DNA of 64,000 bases from Amycolatopsis bartoniae (GCF_014191255.1 NZ_JACHWH010000008.1:1-64000), one strand, 5' to 3'. Positions 15,982 through 24,904 are shown, counted from the stretch's first letter. The notes: generated from the letters alone by a model not told the origin. Translations and numbers: made by a program.

Positions 15982-17316
15982 TCAGGCCGAGGCCCGCGCC
16001 CGCTGCTGCTTCTTCTGCTCCTGTTTCCCGCCCTGCTCCGGCTCGCTCCAGTCGATCCGGTACGCGTCCGGACGGTCGACGACGATCTGCGGCCGCCGCC
16101 GGGTTCCGTAGTCCCAGAACCAGCTCACGACGGCGCCGATCCGCTCCCGGACGCCCGACATCAGCGCCACGTGCACGCCCAGCCAGGCCAGGAACGCCAG
16201 CGGCCCCGCGAAGTGCTGGTGCTTGCTGCCCAGCTCCGCGATCGCCGCGCCGCGGCCGATCATCGCCATGATGCCCTTGTCCCGGTAGACGAACGGCTCG
16301 CGCCGCCCGCCACGCAGGTCCGCGAGGATGTTCCGCGCCACCCACTTCCCCGACTGCTGCGCCACCGACCCGAGCTGCGGCAGCTTCTGGCCCTTCGCGT
16401 CGGTGATGTTGGCCGAGTCGCCCAGCGCGTACACGCCCTCGAAACCGGGCACCGTCAGCTCCGGGCCCACGTCGATGCGGCCGCCCTTGCCCTGTGGCAG
16501 CCCCGAGTCGCCGAGCAGCCCGCGGGCCTTCAGGCCACCGGCCCACACCACGGTCCGCGACGGGATGAACGTGCCGTCCTTCAGCAGCACGCCGTCCTTG
16601 CGCACCTCGGTGACGCTCACGCCCAGCTTCAGCTCGACCCCCGCCGCCCGCAGCCGCTCGGCCGCGTACTTGCGGGACTTCTCGCTGAACGGCATCAGGA
16701 TGTCCGGCAGCATGTCGACCAGGTACACCTTGCCCGAGGCCGCCACCTCCTTCGACAGGTACGCGGGCACGACCTCCCGCATGCTCTCGGCCACCGCGCC
16801 CGCCGTCTCGACACCGGTGGCCCCGCCACCGACGATCACCACGTTGAGCGCGCCCTTCTCCACATAGCGGCGATCGCGGTCGGCGGCGTCGAGCGCGCCG
16901 AGGAGCCGCGAGCGCAGTCGCGCCGCGTCGTCGAGCGAGTACAGCGGGAAGGCGTGCTCGTCCGCGCCCGGGATGCCGAAGAAGTTGACCTCCGCACCGG
17001 TGGCGATCACCAGGATGCGGCCGCGGAACTCCAGCCCGTCGGAGGTGGTGACGGTGCGGGTGCCGGCATCGATCTTCGTCACCTCGGCGGTGGTGACCTT
17101 GACGCTGCGGTCGCGGCGGAAGATCGCGCGCAGCGGCCGCGCGACGTCGCGGTTGGCGATCTGGGCGGTGGCGACCTGGTAGATCAGCGGCTGGAACTGG
17201 TGGTAGTTGTTCTTGTCGACCAGCAGCACGTCCACGCCGTGCGAGGCGAGTTCCTTCGCGGCGCTCACCCCCGCGAACCCCGCGCCCACGATCACGACCT
17301 CGTGCGTCTCCACCAT
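15982..17316 (-). CDS. ndh: NAD(P)/FAD-dependent oxidoreductase, NDH-2 type
   Basis: A 444-aa type II NADH dehydrogenase-like flavoprotein. The FAD Rossmann motif is VIVGAGFAGVSAAKEL near the start and the NAD-binding motif is VVIVGGGATGVETAG at ~160. The quinone/FAD end has 'VYALGDSANI' and 'PQLGSVAQQSGKWVARNI'. The C-terminal hydrophobic helix 'GPLAFLAWLGVHVALM' is the usual membrane anchor, and a basic/Gln-rich tail follows. It transfers electrons from NADH to menaquinone without pumping protons. It stands alone upstream of the HD gene. Confidence 0.9.
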   Translation of the reverse strand: MVETHEVVIVGAGFAGVSAAKELASHGVDVLLVDKNNYHQFQPLIYQVATAQIANRDVARPLRAIFRRDRSVKVTTAEVTKIDAGTRTVTTSDGLEFRGRILVIATGAEVNFFGIPGADEHAFPLYSLDDAARLRSRLLGALDAADRDRRYVEKGALNVVIVGGGATGVETAGAVAESMREVVPAYLSKEVAASGKVYLVDMLPDILMPFSEKSRKYAAERLRAAGVELKLGVSVTEVRKDGVLLKDGTFIPSRTVVWAGGLKARGLLGDSGLPQGKGGRIDVGPELTVPGFEGVYALGDSANITDAKGQKLPQLGSVAQQSGKWVARNILADLRGGRREPFVYRDKGIMAMIGRGAAIAELGSKHQHFAGPLAFLAWLGVHVALMSGVRERIGAVVSWFWDYGTRRRPQIVVDRPDAYRIDWSEPEQGGKQEQKKQQRARASA

Positions 17317-17421
17317 CGTCGCTCCCCTGTCGTCTGACCGGACACGACCCGGCTACCCCCTCCGTCCCGGCTCGACACGTCCCGCCGCGCGTCCGGGGTG
17401 CGCTGCGCGCCATACTTTCGC

Positions 17422-19062
17422 GTGACCGTCGCGCTGGAGCACCGCCGTCCGTGGCCCTGGGCCCTCGTTCCCGTCCTCGCCGCCGCGGCGACGTCGCTGT
17501 GGATCGGGCTGAACTTCGACGTGCGCTATGCCTTCGGCGGGCTGCGCGTCGCACCCGAGGGCGTGTACGGCGCGTTCATCCACCGCCCGCTCGCCTACCG
17601 GGTGTTCGTCGCGCTGCTGGACCTGCCGACGCGCCTGTTCACCGACCGGACGGGCACGTTCGCGGAGGCCGTGGTCCGGGCCGAGGTGCTCGTCCTGGTC
17701 GCGGCCGTCACCGCGCTGGTGTGGTTCGGGCTGCACCGGCGGGAGGTGCGGGGCGCGGGGTTCATCGCGCTGGCGCTGGGCATCGCGCTGGCGCTCGCTC
17801 CGAACTGGACCTTCCTCGAACCGGACTGGACGGGTGCGTTGTGGGCGACCGCCGCGTTCGGGGCCGCGTTGCTGCCCAGTCGTTTCGCGGCGCCGCTGGC
17901 CGGGCTGTTCGCGGTGCTGTGCGTCGCGACGAAGTTGTCAACCCTGCCGTACGCGGTGATCGCGATCGTGGCGGCCTGCTTGGTGGTCAAGGGGTGGTCG
18001 GCCGTGGGGTGGTCGGCCGGGTTCGGCGGGCTTTGGGTCCTGGTGACCTGGCTGTTCCTGCCGACGGAGTGGCAGTGGACGCAGGACATGGCGGGGCTGT
18101 TCCCGTACTCGCTGCCCCGGGCGGGGCTGGACCTGGACTGGCGGACGTTCGGCGAGTCGGCCGCGAACCTGCTCGTCGTCTCGCCGATCGTGCTCGCGCT
18201 GCCCGCGGCCGCGGTGCGGCGCCCGGTGCCCGCTGCGGGCCGCCCGGTGCCCGCAGGCCCTGACGGCCCGGTGCCCGCGGGCGCGGTTTGGCGGCCGGTG
18301 CTCGTTCTGGCCGGTGTCGTGCTGATCGCGGCGGGGGCGCTGGTGCAGGGCGAGGGCTACCTGTACCAGTGGGCGGCGCTGCCCGTCTTCGCCGCGGGAG
18401 TGGTCGCGGCGACCCGTTCGGTGGCCGCACTCGTCCCGGCGGCGGTCGGCGGGCTGGCGTCGGCCTTCGTGCTCTACCACCCGGCGGCGTGGCGCAGCGA
18501 GCACTTCGCCGCGATCACGGTGGTCTTCCTGGTGATCGCGGCGCTGGGCGTGTTCGCGAACCGGCTGCGCGTGCCGCGGAACTGGGTGCCGTGGGCGGCG
18601 ATCGCCATGACACTGGCCTTCGGGGCGGCGAACCTGCCGCACGCCGCGTACAGCGTGAACATGGCGCACGCGGCGGAGACGAACACGTCGCTGTTCGGGA
18701 AGACGGCGGACCTGCGCACGCGGTTCCTGCAGGCGCGCACGGAGATCGGGCCCGAGACGCCGGTGCTGTACCTGACGTTCGGCGATGTGGACTACCTGCT
18801 CGGCAACCCGACCGACTGCCGGTACGCGTCGCCGGTCTGGCTCCAGCGCTCGACGTTCCTGCCGTACGTCCGCGAGCTGGACAGCTACCGTGACAACGTC
18901 GGCTGCGTCGAGAACACGCGGGCGTCCTGGCTGGTCCTGGACCACGGGTGGCTCGACCCGGCGAAACTGGAACCAGCGGTGCGAACCCGCCTGACAGCGA
19001 CCTTCGACTGCACCGCGCCACTGACGGTCACCGACACGATCGAGCTGTGCCCGCGCCGCTGA
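17422..19062 (+). CDS. Polytopic membrane protein, GT-C-like
   Basis: A 546-aa protein with about ten hydrophobic segments followed by a ~110-aa extracytoplasmic C-terminal domain. The first loop has 'FIHRPLAYRVFVALLD', which resembles the acidic/arginine loop of GT-C mannosyl- or arabinosyltransferase-like proteins, but the catalytic DD/DE pair is not clear. The C-terminal domain has four Cys (e.g. 'PTDCRY', 'DNVGCVEN', 'TFDCTAP', 'ELCPRR') that could form two disulfides. A proline-rich loop at ~267-286 is coded by three identical 13-bp repeats. GTG start; function unknown. Confidence 0.7.
   Translation: MTVALEHRRPWPWALVPVLAAAATSLWIGLNFDVRYAFGGLRVAPEGVYGAFIHRPLAYRVFVALLDLPTRLFTDRTGTFAEAVVRAEVLVLVAAVTALVWFGLHRREVRGAGFIALALGIALALAPNWTFLEPDWTGALWATAAFGAALLPSRFAAPLAGLFAVLCVATKLSTLPYAVIAIVAACLVVKGWSAVGWSAGFGGLWVLVTWLFLPTEWQWTQDMAGLFPYSLPRAGLDLDWRTFGESAANLLVVSPIVLALPAAAVRRPVPAAGRPVPAGPDGPVPAGAVWRPVLVLAGVVLIAAGALVQGEGYLYQWAALPVFAAGVVAATRSVAALVPAAVGGLASAFVLYHPAAWRSEHFAAITVVFLVIAALGVFANRLRVPRNWVPWAAIAMTLAFGAANLPHAAYSVNMAHAAETNTSLFGKTADLRTRFLQARTEIGPETPVLYLTFGDVDYLLGNPTDCRYASPVWLQRSTFLPYVRELDSYRDNVGCVENTRASWLVLDHGWLDPAKLEPAVRTRLTATFDCTAPLTVTDTIELCPRR
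18221..18278 (+). repeat. Three in-frame 13-bp direct repeats in the membrane protein gene
   Basis: GCCCGGTGCCCGC occurs at 18221, 18242 and 18266 (spacings 21 and 24, both multiples of three). It encodes a thrice-repeated PVPA motif in a cytoplasmic or periplasmic loop. This is a likely slippage-prone, length-variable segment. Confidence 0.7.
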
Positions 19063-19063
19063 G

Positions 19064-19204
19064 CTATTCGTCGTCGCGCAGCCGGGCGCCGCAGCGCGCG
19101 CAGGTGACGGCCTCGTCGTCCTCGGCGAAGAGGCCGCATTCGGGACAGACGCGGGCCAGCCAGCAGACCGGATCCCCACCCTCGGTGCGGTGTTCTTCGG
19201 CCAT
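19064..19204 (-). CDS. Small zinc-ribbon protein, 46 aa
   Basis: A 46-residue protein (MAEEHRTEGGDPVCWLARV...) with two CxxC knuckles, VCPECG and TCARCG, 13 residues apart, plus an acidic C-terminus. This is a rubredoxin-like zinc ribbon, found in many actinomycetes as stand-alone proteins of unknown role. The start ATG is at 19204. Its stop lies one base beyond the stop of the convergent membrane protein gene, and it follows the LysR gene on the same strand with a 20-base gap, so it may be translated from the LysR transcript. Confidence 0.7.
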   Translation of the reverse strand: MAEEHRTEGGDPVCWLARVCPECGLFAEDDEAVTCARCGARLRDDE

Positions 19205-19224
19205 GTCCGCAGGATAGAGCAGAG

Positions 19225-20148
19225 CTAGGCCGAGGCGGGCACGCCGACTGCGCCGACCAGCCGCGGAGCGCCCAGCGACTCCCGCGCCACCCGGCGGAAC
19301 TCCGCCACCAGGTCGTTGCGCTCACCCTCCCGGGTGGCGACCACCACGCGGGACGGATCGATTCCCTCGACCGGCACCGTGACCAGGTCGTCGCGGAGGA
19401 AGAGGCGGCGGTCGCCCGCCGGCAGGAGCACGATCGCCTGGCCTTCCGCGACCGCTTCGAGCTTCTCTTCCAGGCCGTCGATCTGGACGGACGTGACCCG
19501 CACCGGGCGGCCGTCCGGGCGGGGTTCCAGGTGCGCGAACGCCTCCCACTCGCTGGTCGCGTTGGGACACGGCACGTGCTTCTCGTCGGCGAGGTCCTCC
19601 GGCGTGACCGACGCCCTGCCCGCCAGGCGGTGGAACACGGGCACCACCAGCACCCGCGGCTCCTCGTACAACACGGTCTCCCGCAGCTTGTCCGACGGCG
19701 TCGCCAGCGGCGCCCTCGCGACGAGCGCGTCCACCCGGCGCTCCAGCAGCGCCGCGGGCGCAGTGGTCCAGTCCAGGTGCCGGGTGTGGACCTGCGCGTC
19801 CGGGTGACGGCGGCGCAGCTCGCGGACGGCGGGCGTGATCACCAGCGCATCGGTGTAACCCACCGTGATGGAGCGCGCCGGGGCGGACGCGCGGGCGACC
19901 GACGCGGCCTGGTCGGCCGCGGCCAGCAATGCCCGCGCCTGCGGCAGGAACGCTTCCCCCGCCTCGGTGAGCCGGCTGCCCTGCGGGGTGCGGTCGAACA
20001 GCCGGACGCCCAGCTGGTGCTCCAGCCGCTGGATCTGCCTGCTCAGCGACGGCTGCGCGAGGTGCAGCGCCGCGGCGGCCCGCCCGAAGTTCAGGTGCTC
20101 CGCGACAACCGTGAAGTACCGCACCAGCCGGAGATCGAAGTCGGGCAT
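19225..20148 (-). CDS. LysR family transcriptional regulator
   Basis: A 307-aa LysR protein. The winged helix-turn-helix occupies residues 1-62 (FGRAAAALHLAQPSLSRQIQRLE, 'GVRLFDRTPQGSRLTEAG' in pieces). The periplasmic-binding-like effector domain follows at ~90-290. It is divergent from the SDR gene at 20267. A perfect LysR-type T-N11-A box (20163-20185) lies 15 bases before its own start, which predicts autorepression and control of the SDR gene. Confidence 0.9.
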   Translation of the reverse strand: MPDFDLRLVRYFTVVAEHLNFGRAAAALHLAQPSLSRQIQRLEHQLGVRLFDRTPQGSRLTEAGEAFLPQARALLAAADQAASVARASAPARSITVGYTDALVITPAVRELRRRHPDAQVHTRHLDWTTAPAALLERRVDALVARAPLATPSDKLRETVLYEEPRVLVVPVFHRLAGRASVTPEDLADEKHVPCPNATSEWEAFAHLEPRPDGRPVRVTSVQIDGLEEKLEAVAEGQAIVLLPAGDRRLFLRDDLVTVPVEGIDPSRVVVATREGERNDLVAEFRRVARESLGAPRLVGAVGVPASA

Positions 20149-20162
20149 GTCCCCAGATTACG

Positions 20163-20185
20163 CGTCATGCACGGGCGGTATGACG
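20163..20185. promoter_or_regulatory. LysR T-N11-A box
   Basis: CGTCAT - 11 bases - ATGACG, perfect 6-bp arms with the T and A exactly 11 bases apart, as in the classic LysR recognition site. It lies between the divergent LysR and SDR genes, close to the LysR start. Confidence 0.6.
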
Positions 20186-20223
20186 AGGTGCGGAACAGGT
20201 CTTGGACGCCTTGGCGCCGTCGA

Positions 20224-20245
20224 ACTTGACTGGAAGTAGTCAAGT
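20224..20245. promoter_or_regulatory. Palindromic operator upstream of the SDR gene
   Basis: ACTTGACT-GGAAGT-AGTCAAGT: perfect 8-bp arms, 6-base spacer, ending 21 bases before the SDR start codon. It overlaps the likely promoter, so it fits a repressor site. It differs from the LysR box at 20163, so a second regulator (for example HxlR or TetR type) is plausible. Confidence 0.55.
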
Positions 20246-20266
20246 ACGACGAAAGGATTGTCAACA

Positions 20267-21010
20267 ATGGGCAAGTACGACGGTAGGAATGTCGTCATCA
20301 CCGGCGGCAGCAGCGGGTTCGGCCTCACCACGGCGGAACGGCTCGTGGCCGGTGGCGCCCGGGTGCTGATCACCGGGCGTACCCAGGAGACCCTCGACGC
20401 CGCACGGGCACGACTCGGGGACAACGCGATCGCGGTCCGCAGCGACGCGGCGTCGCTGTCGGACATCGACGAGCTCGCGGACCGGGTGAAGACCGAGTTC
20501 GGCACCGTCGACGCGCTGTTCGTGAACGCGGGTGTCAGCGGGTTCGCCCCCTTCGAAGGGACGACCGAGGAGGAGTACGACCGGCTGCTCACGATCAACG
20601 CGAAGGGTCCGTACTTCACCGTGCAGAAGCTCGCCCCGCTGCTGAACGAGGGCAGCGGGGTGGTGCTGACCACCTCGGTCGTGAACGTGCTGGGCTACCC
20701 GGGCGTGAGCGCGTACGCGGCGAGCAAGGCCGCGCTGCGTTCCATGGCGCGCAGCCTCGCCCGCGAGCTACTGCCGCGGGGCATCCGCGTCAACGCGGTC
20801 AGCCCCGGGCCGATCGACACCGGCATCCTGGACAAGCAGCTGCCGAAGGAGGTCGCCGAGCAGACCAAGGCGCACATGCGGGAGAACAACCCGATGCTGC
20901 GCTTCGGCAAGCCCGAGGAGATCACGAACGCGGTGCTGTTCCTCGCCTTCGACGCGACCTTCACGACCGGCGCCGAACTGCCCGTGGACGGTGGCGGCAC
21001 CCAGCTCTGA
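20267..21010 (+). CDS. Short-chain dehydrogenase/reductase (SDR)
   Basis: A 247-aa classical SDR. The cofactor motif TGGSSGFG (residues 12-19), 'NAGVSG', the catalytic Ser in 'TTSVVNVLG' and YxxxK in 'AYAASKAAL', and the C-terminal 'PVDGGGTQL' are all in place. An Arg in the loop after strand 2 ('ITGRTQ') suggests NADP(H). The ATG at 20267 is chosen over an upstream TTG because AAAGGA lies 9 bases before it. It is divergent from LysR, which probably controls it. Confidence 0.9.
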   Translation: MGKYDGRNVVITGGSSGFGLTTAERLVAGGARVLITGRTQETLDAARARLGDNAIAVRSDAASLSDIDELADRVKTEFGTVDALFVNAGVSGFAPFEGTTEEEYDRLLTINAKGPYFTVQKLAPLLNEGSGVVLTTSVVNVLGYPGVSAYAASKAALRSMARSLARELLPRGIRVNAVSPGPIDTGILDKQLPKEVAEQTKAHMRENNPMLRFGKPEEITNAVLFLAFDATFTTGAELPVDGGGTQL

Positions 21011-21082
21011 GGAACCACGCGCACTCCCGCGCCGTCGTAACGGGCCGGAAGGGGAATCCGACTCCTCCCGGGGTTGTCGATC

Positions 21083-21397
21083 TTGAGGCGGGCGCGTGTG
21101 TGGGTGATGTGGGTGGTTTCCGCCGTGGTGCTCGGAGTCGCCGGGTTCGCCGGGGTGCTGCTGCCCCGGCGACGGGCACGCGCCGAGCTCGACCGCACGG
21201 CGTGGTCCACGGCACGGGCGGCGGTCGCGATGGCCGAGGTCAGCCGGGACGCGGCCGGTGACGTCGCCGAGGCCGAGCAGCTGCTCGCCCGTGCGGAGCG
21301 GATGATCGCCGACGGCGACGGCGCCCGCGCGGCGGAGGCGGCCACCGAGTACGCCCGCCGCGCCGACCGCCTGTGGCGGGAGGCCGCCCGTGACTAG
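21083..21397 (+). CDS. Small membrane-anchored protein of a three-gene membrane operon
   Basis: About 104 aa. A short basic N-terminus is followed by one transmembrane helix (VWVMWVVSAVVLGVAGFAGV), a poly-Arg stop-transfer (PRRRAR), and a cytoplasmic helical region rich in Ala/Glu ('AEAEQLLARAERMI'). The start is uncertain (TTG 21074, TTG 21083 or GTG 21098). Its last 8 bases overlap the next gene, so it belongs to one transcript with 21390-23602. Function unknown. Confidence 0.6.
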   Translation: MRRARVWVMWVVSAVVLGVAGFAGVLLPRRRARAELDRTAWSTARAAVAMAEVSRDAAGDVAEAEQLLARAERMIADGDGARAAEAATEYARRADRLWREAARD

Positions 21398-22733
21398 GCG
21401 CCGGTGGGAGTGGGTGCGCTGGGGCTGTCTGGCGGCCGCGGTGGTATTCGTCGTGGTGTTCCTCGTCGCGCAGAAGCAGAGCGTCAGCGTCAGCTACGGC
21501 CAGGCACCCAAGGCCGAGGACCCGATTCCGGAGGGGTCGGCCGGGGAGCTCAGCGGGGCGACGGTGCCCTCGACCGACGAGATGACCGCACTGGTCCACG
21601 CGAACGCGGTGGTGCGGCTGCCCGGGTCGGTCGCGTCCTGGGACGAGCAGCGGGTTCGCGACGCGATCGGCGAAGCGGACCTGCGCATCCTGGTCGCCCC
21701 GCCCGGGCTGGACGAGGCCGCCCGCGACCGCGTGAAGGCGGTGGACGACGCGGACCTCGTCGTGCTCGGCACGCAGGTCACGGGCGGCGGCAGCCAGGCG
21801 GTGCCCAGCACGTTCGCGGAGTGGCAGGCCCAGTTCGCGACCGGCGACGTCACGGACCTGCTGCTCACGCTGATCGCCAAGAAGTACAACCGGCCTTCGC
21901 CGGACGGGGTCGAGGCGGTGCGGTGGCGCCCGCCGAGCGCCGCGGAGCTCGCGCAGGTCACCGGCGCCCTGCGCGGCTCCGGGAAGTACCTCGCGCCCGG
22001 CACCACGGTCACCGACATCCCCGCCGGGGCGGCGCAGGCGGCGTTCCCGTCCCCGGCGCTGTACGTGGTCCTGCCGCCGCAACCGTTCGGGCAGCCGTTG
22101 CCGCAGTACGGGCCCGCGCTGACCGTGCTGTTCCCCGGCCGCCCGATCGTCGTGGTGTACGGCTCGTGGATCGAGTACGACGGTCCGCAGGCGGCCGACT
22201 TCGCCGACGTCGCGGCGGCCGGTTTCTACGGCCAGTTCGGGGACCGGCTCAGCACCTACGCCTACCCGCAGCGCAATGTCCTGGCCGCGTACCTGAACAA
22301 CGTCGCCGCCGTGCGGTACGCGGGCCTGTTCGACCGGCCGCTGCCGTACGTGCCGTTCGACGCGCTGCGCGTCGCGCTCCCCGTGCTGCCGTGGTTGTTC
22401 GCCGCCTGCGCGGCGGTGTTCCTGGTCCTGTCGGCGCGGTCGGCCCGCACGAAGGCGCCCCGGCTCGCCGACGCGGCCACGCACGTCCGGCTGGCCGGGC
22501 TGACCGCGCTCGCGATCGAGGTGTCCGGCCTGACCGGCGCGGCGACCGACGCGGCGCTGACCCGCGCGATCACCGCGCTCCAGGCGGCGCGGGACGCGGT
22601 GCGGGACCGCCTGCCGGACGACCAGGTCCGGACGTTGCTGGCGGACGCGAGCGGTGAGCTCGACCAGGTGGCGGCGGGCCTTGGCCGGACCGACTACCGT
22701 CCGGAGAACTACCTGCGGGGGCGGCTGGCATGA
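21390..22733 (+). CDS. Membrane protein with large extracytoplasmic domain, unknown function
   Basis: A 447-aa protein. A transmembrane helix at ~12-28 is followed by an extracytoplasmic domain of ~300 residues (containing 'EADLRILVAPPGLDEAARDR' in part and 'TDLLLTLIAKKY'), a second helix at ~337-354, and a cytoplasmic helical tail ('ALTRAITALQAARDAVRD' then 'LLADASGELDQVAAGL'). The GTG start overlaps the previous gene and its stop overlaps the next start (ATGA), so translation is coupled. The domain order is shared with the next gene, suggesting the two pair in the membrane. No family recognised. Confidence 0.75.
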   Translation: MTRRRWEWVRWGCLAAAVVFVVVFLVAQKQSVSVSYGQAPKAEDPIPEGSAGELSGATVPSTDEMTALVHANAVVRLPGSVASWDEQRVRDAIGEADLRILVAPPGLDEAARDRVKAVDDADLVVLGTQVTGGGSQAVPSTFAEWQAQFATGDVTDLLLTLIAKKYNRPSPDGVEAVRWRPPSAAELAQVTGALRGSGKYLAPGTTVTDIPAGAAQAAFPSPALYVVLPPQPFGQPLPQYGPALTVLFPGRPIVVVYGSWIEYDGPQAADFADVAAAGFYGQFGDRLSTYAYPQRNVLAAYLNNVAAVRYAGLFDRPLPYVPFDALRVALPVLPWLFAACAAVFLVLSARSARTKAPRLADAATHVRLAGLTALAIEVSGLTGAATDAALTRAITALQAARDAVRDRLPDDQVRTLLADASGELDQVAAGLGRTDYRPENYLRGRLA

Positions 22734-23602
22734 GGGTGTTGCGGTTCTTCACCAGCGTTTTCGGGCTCGCCGTGCTGGGTTGCCTGGTGCTCACGGGCTG
22801 GGCGTTGTGGTCCGGCGGGCTCTTCGACGGCCCTGTCGCGCGGGAGGTCCGCGCGTCGTCGCTGTACGTCGCGCCGGGCATCGACGTGGACAAGACGGCG
22901 GGCGAGCGGATCCTCGGCAACCGCAGGCTGGTCGTGATCCTGCTGCAACCGGGTTCGGACCTGCGGAAAACGTGCGACGACGTGACGAACGCGGCCGAGG
23001 GCAACGTCGTGCTGGTGCTCAGCCCCGGGAAGGACGAGTACGACACCTACGGCTGCGCGCTGCTGCCGGGGCGGGACGACGAGAACTTCGGCAAGGCGTT
23101 CGTCGCGGAGTCGGTGATCATCGACGGGATCAACGCGTTCCCGGACCGGCCGCTGGACATGCTGAAGGTGGTGGCCGTCAACTACGACCGCCTGGTGCAG
23201 AGCGATCTGGTGCCGGACGGGGCGCGCACGGTGAGCCCGTCGCTGCCCCGGTACCTCGTCGCGGGCGCCGCGGTGGTGGCGGTGCTCGGCGGCGCGGCGG
23301 GCATCTACTTCACGGCCCGCCGCGCGGCACGGCTCGCCGCCGAGCGCCAGGAACGCCGCGCCGCGGCGGCCGACGCGCGCAGCGAGCTCAGCGCGAGCGC
23401 CGCGGTGCTGGCCCAGCAGCTCATCGACCTCGACGCCCGCTACGCGTCCCTTCCCCGGGAGGACCGCCTGGCGAAGCGGTACCGGGCGCTGGTGGCGGAC
23501 TACGTCGATCTGCTGGAGGACCCGACTCCCGAGGGCGTGAACGACCTGATCCGCCGCTGCGGCCGCCTGAACCAGGCGCTGGCAGCGTCCGGTTCAGGCT
23601 GA
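22730..23602 (+). CDS. Membrane protein paired with 21390-22733, unknown function
   Basis: A 290-aa protein with the same plan as its upstream partner: a transmembrane helix at ~8-28, an extracytoplasmic domain (~30-175) with two Cys ('KTCDDV', 'YGCALL') that may form a disulfide, a second helix ('LVAGAAVVAVLGGAAGIYF'), and an Arg/Ala-rich cytoplasmic coiled region. It starts at the ATGA overlap and is the last gene of the operon. The extracytoplasmic 'RRLVVILLQPGSDL' resembles a Rossmann-like strand. I cannot assign a function. Confidence 0.75.
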   Translation: MRVLRFFTSVFGLAVLGCLVLTGWALWSGGLFDGPVAREVRASSLYVAPGIDVDKTAGERILGNRRLVVILLQPGSDLRKTCDDVTNAAEGNVVLVLSPGKDEYDTYGCALLPGRDDENFGKAFVAESVIIDGINAFPDRPLDMLKVVAVNYDRLVQSDLVPDGARTVSPSLPRYLVAGAAVVAVLGGAAGIYFTARRAARLAAERQERRAAAADARSELSASAAVLAQQLIDLDARYASLPREDRLAKRYRALVADYVDLLEDPTPEGVNDLIRRCGRLNQALAASGSG

Positions 23603-23608
23603 CCGCGT

Positions 23609-24904
23609 TCACGTCAACGGCTTGCCCCGCGTCTCCGGCGTCAGGAACGTCGTCACCAGGCCGATCGCCACCAGCACCACGAGGTAGCACGAGAACACCC
23701 AGTCCAGCTGGTGCGCGTGCAGCCACGTCAGCACGTACGGCGCCGTCCCGCCGAAGAGCGCCACCATCACCGAGTACGGGACGCCCACCCCGGACGCGCG
23801 GACCTCCGTCGGGAACAGCTCGGCGAAGTACGCGGGCATGATGCCGACGAACGCGCCCAGGAAGAACAGCGCCACGCCCATCAGCACCCCGAGCCGGACC
23901 GCCGAGTCGTCGATGAGCCCCATCAGCGGGAACGACAGCACCAGGAACGCGATCCCGTACGCGATGAACACCGGTTTGCGGCCGAAGCGGTCGGACAGCT
24001 TGCCCCACAGCGGCAGCGTGATCATGAAGAACACGTTCGCCGCCACCGTCGCCCACAGACCGGCCGTCGCGTCGACGCCCTTGCTGTCGATGGCGAAACC
24101 GGTGATGCCGACCGCCCAGATGTAGTAGACGACCGTTACTCCCGCGGTGAGCCCGAGGATGCGGGCGAGACTCTTCTTGTTGCGCCCCAACGCACGCAGC
24201 AGTTCGCGGGTACTGCGGGTGCTGGCGCCTTCGCGGTACGCCGCGGTTTCCCGGAGCGTCCGCCGCAGGTACAGCCCGACGAGCCCGAGCACGCCGCCGA
24301 GCAGGAACGGCAGGCGCCACGCCCAGTCCCGCAACGCCTGCTCGCCGAACAGGCTCGACCCGGCCGCGCCGATCAGCGACGCCAGCACGATGCCCGCCGT
24401 GACCGAGAAGTACAGGCTCGTCGCCCACAGGCCGCGGCGCGCGGGCGGCGCGATCTCGGCGACGTAGGTGTACGAAGCCGCGATCTCCCCGCCGTGCGCC
24501 AGCCCCTGCAGCAACCGCGCCAGCAGCAGGATCACCGCCGCACCCACGCCGATCGTCGTGTGCGTCGGCGCGACGCCGATCAGCAGGCTGCCCGCGGCCA
24601 TCATGATCATCGAGGCGGTCAGCGAGAACCGCCGCCCCCGCCGGTCCGCGAGCCAGCCGAAGAAGAACCCGCCCAGCGGGCGCATCAGGAAACCGACCGC
24701 GAACACGGCCAATGTGGACAGTAGGGCGCTCGTCGCGTTACCACCGACGAAGAACTGCTTCGCGAAGAAGGGCGCGAAGATGGCATAAACGCTCCAGTCG
24801 TACCACTCGAGCGTGTTGCCGATGCCCGCGCCGAACAGTGTGCGGAACTTGCCGGGCACGGGCCCGGCCGGCGCCGTCGCGGGCGCCGAGATGGGAGCCG
24901 TCAT
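23609..24904 (-). CDS. MFS transporter, metabolite:H+ symporter (MHS) type
   Basis: A 431-aa, 12-helix transporter. 'GAGIGNTLEWYDWSVYAIFAP' in helix 1 is the diagnostic MHS-family sequence (split here); 'GWLADRRGRRFSL' and 'GKLSDRFGRKPVF' are the two loop motifs, and 'QGLAHGGEIAASYTYVAE' marks helix 5. MHS members import citrate, ketoglutarate, tricarballylate and similar acids. ATG 24904 has GGAGGA upstream. It lies 17 bases after the FAD oxidoreductase gene, in the same operon. Confidence 0.9.
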   Translation of the reverse strand: MTAPISAPATAPAGPVPGKFRTLFGAGIGNTLEWYDWSVYAIFAPFFAKQFFVGGNATSALLSTLAVFAVGFLMRPLGGFFFGWLADRRGRRFSLTASMIMMAAGSLLIGVAPTHTTIGVGAAVILLLARLLQGLAHGGEIAASYTYVAEIAPPARRGLWATSLYFSVTAGIVLASLIGAAGSSLFGEQALRDWAWRLPFLLGGVLGLVGLYLRRTLRETAAYREGASTRSTRELLRALGRNKKSLARILGLTAGVTVVYYIWAVGITGFAIDSKGVDATAGLWATVAANVFFMITLPLWGKLSDRFGRKPVFIAYGIAFLVLSFPLMGLIDDSAVRLGVLMGVALFFLGAFVGIMPAYFAELFPTEVRASGVGVPYSVMVALFGGTAPYVLTWLHAHQLDWVFSCYLVVLVAIGLVTTFLTPETRGKPLT

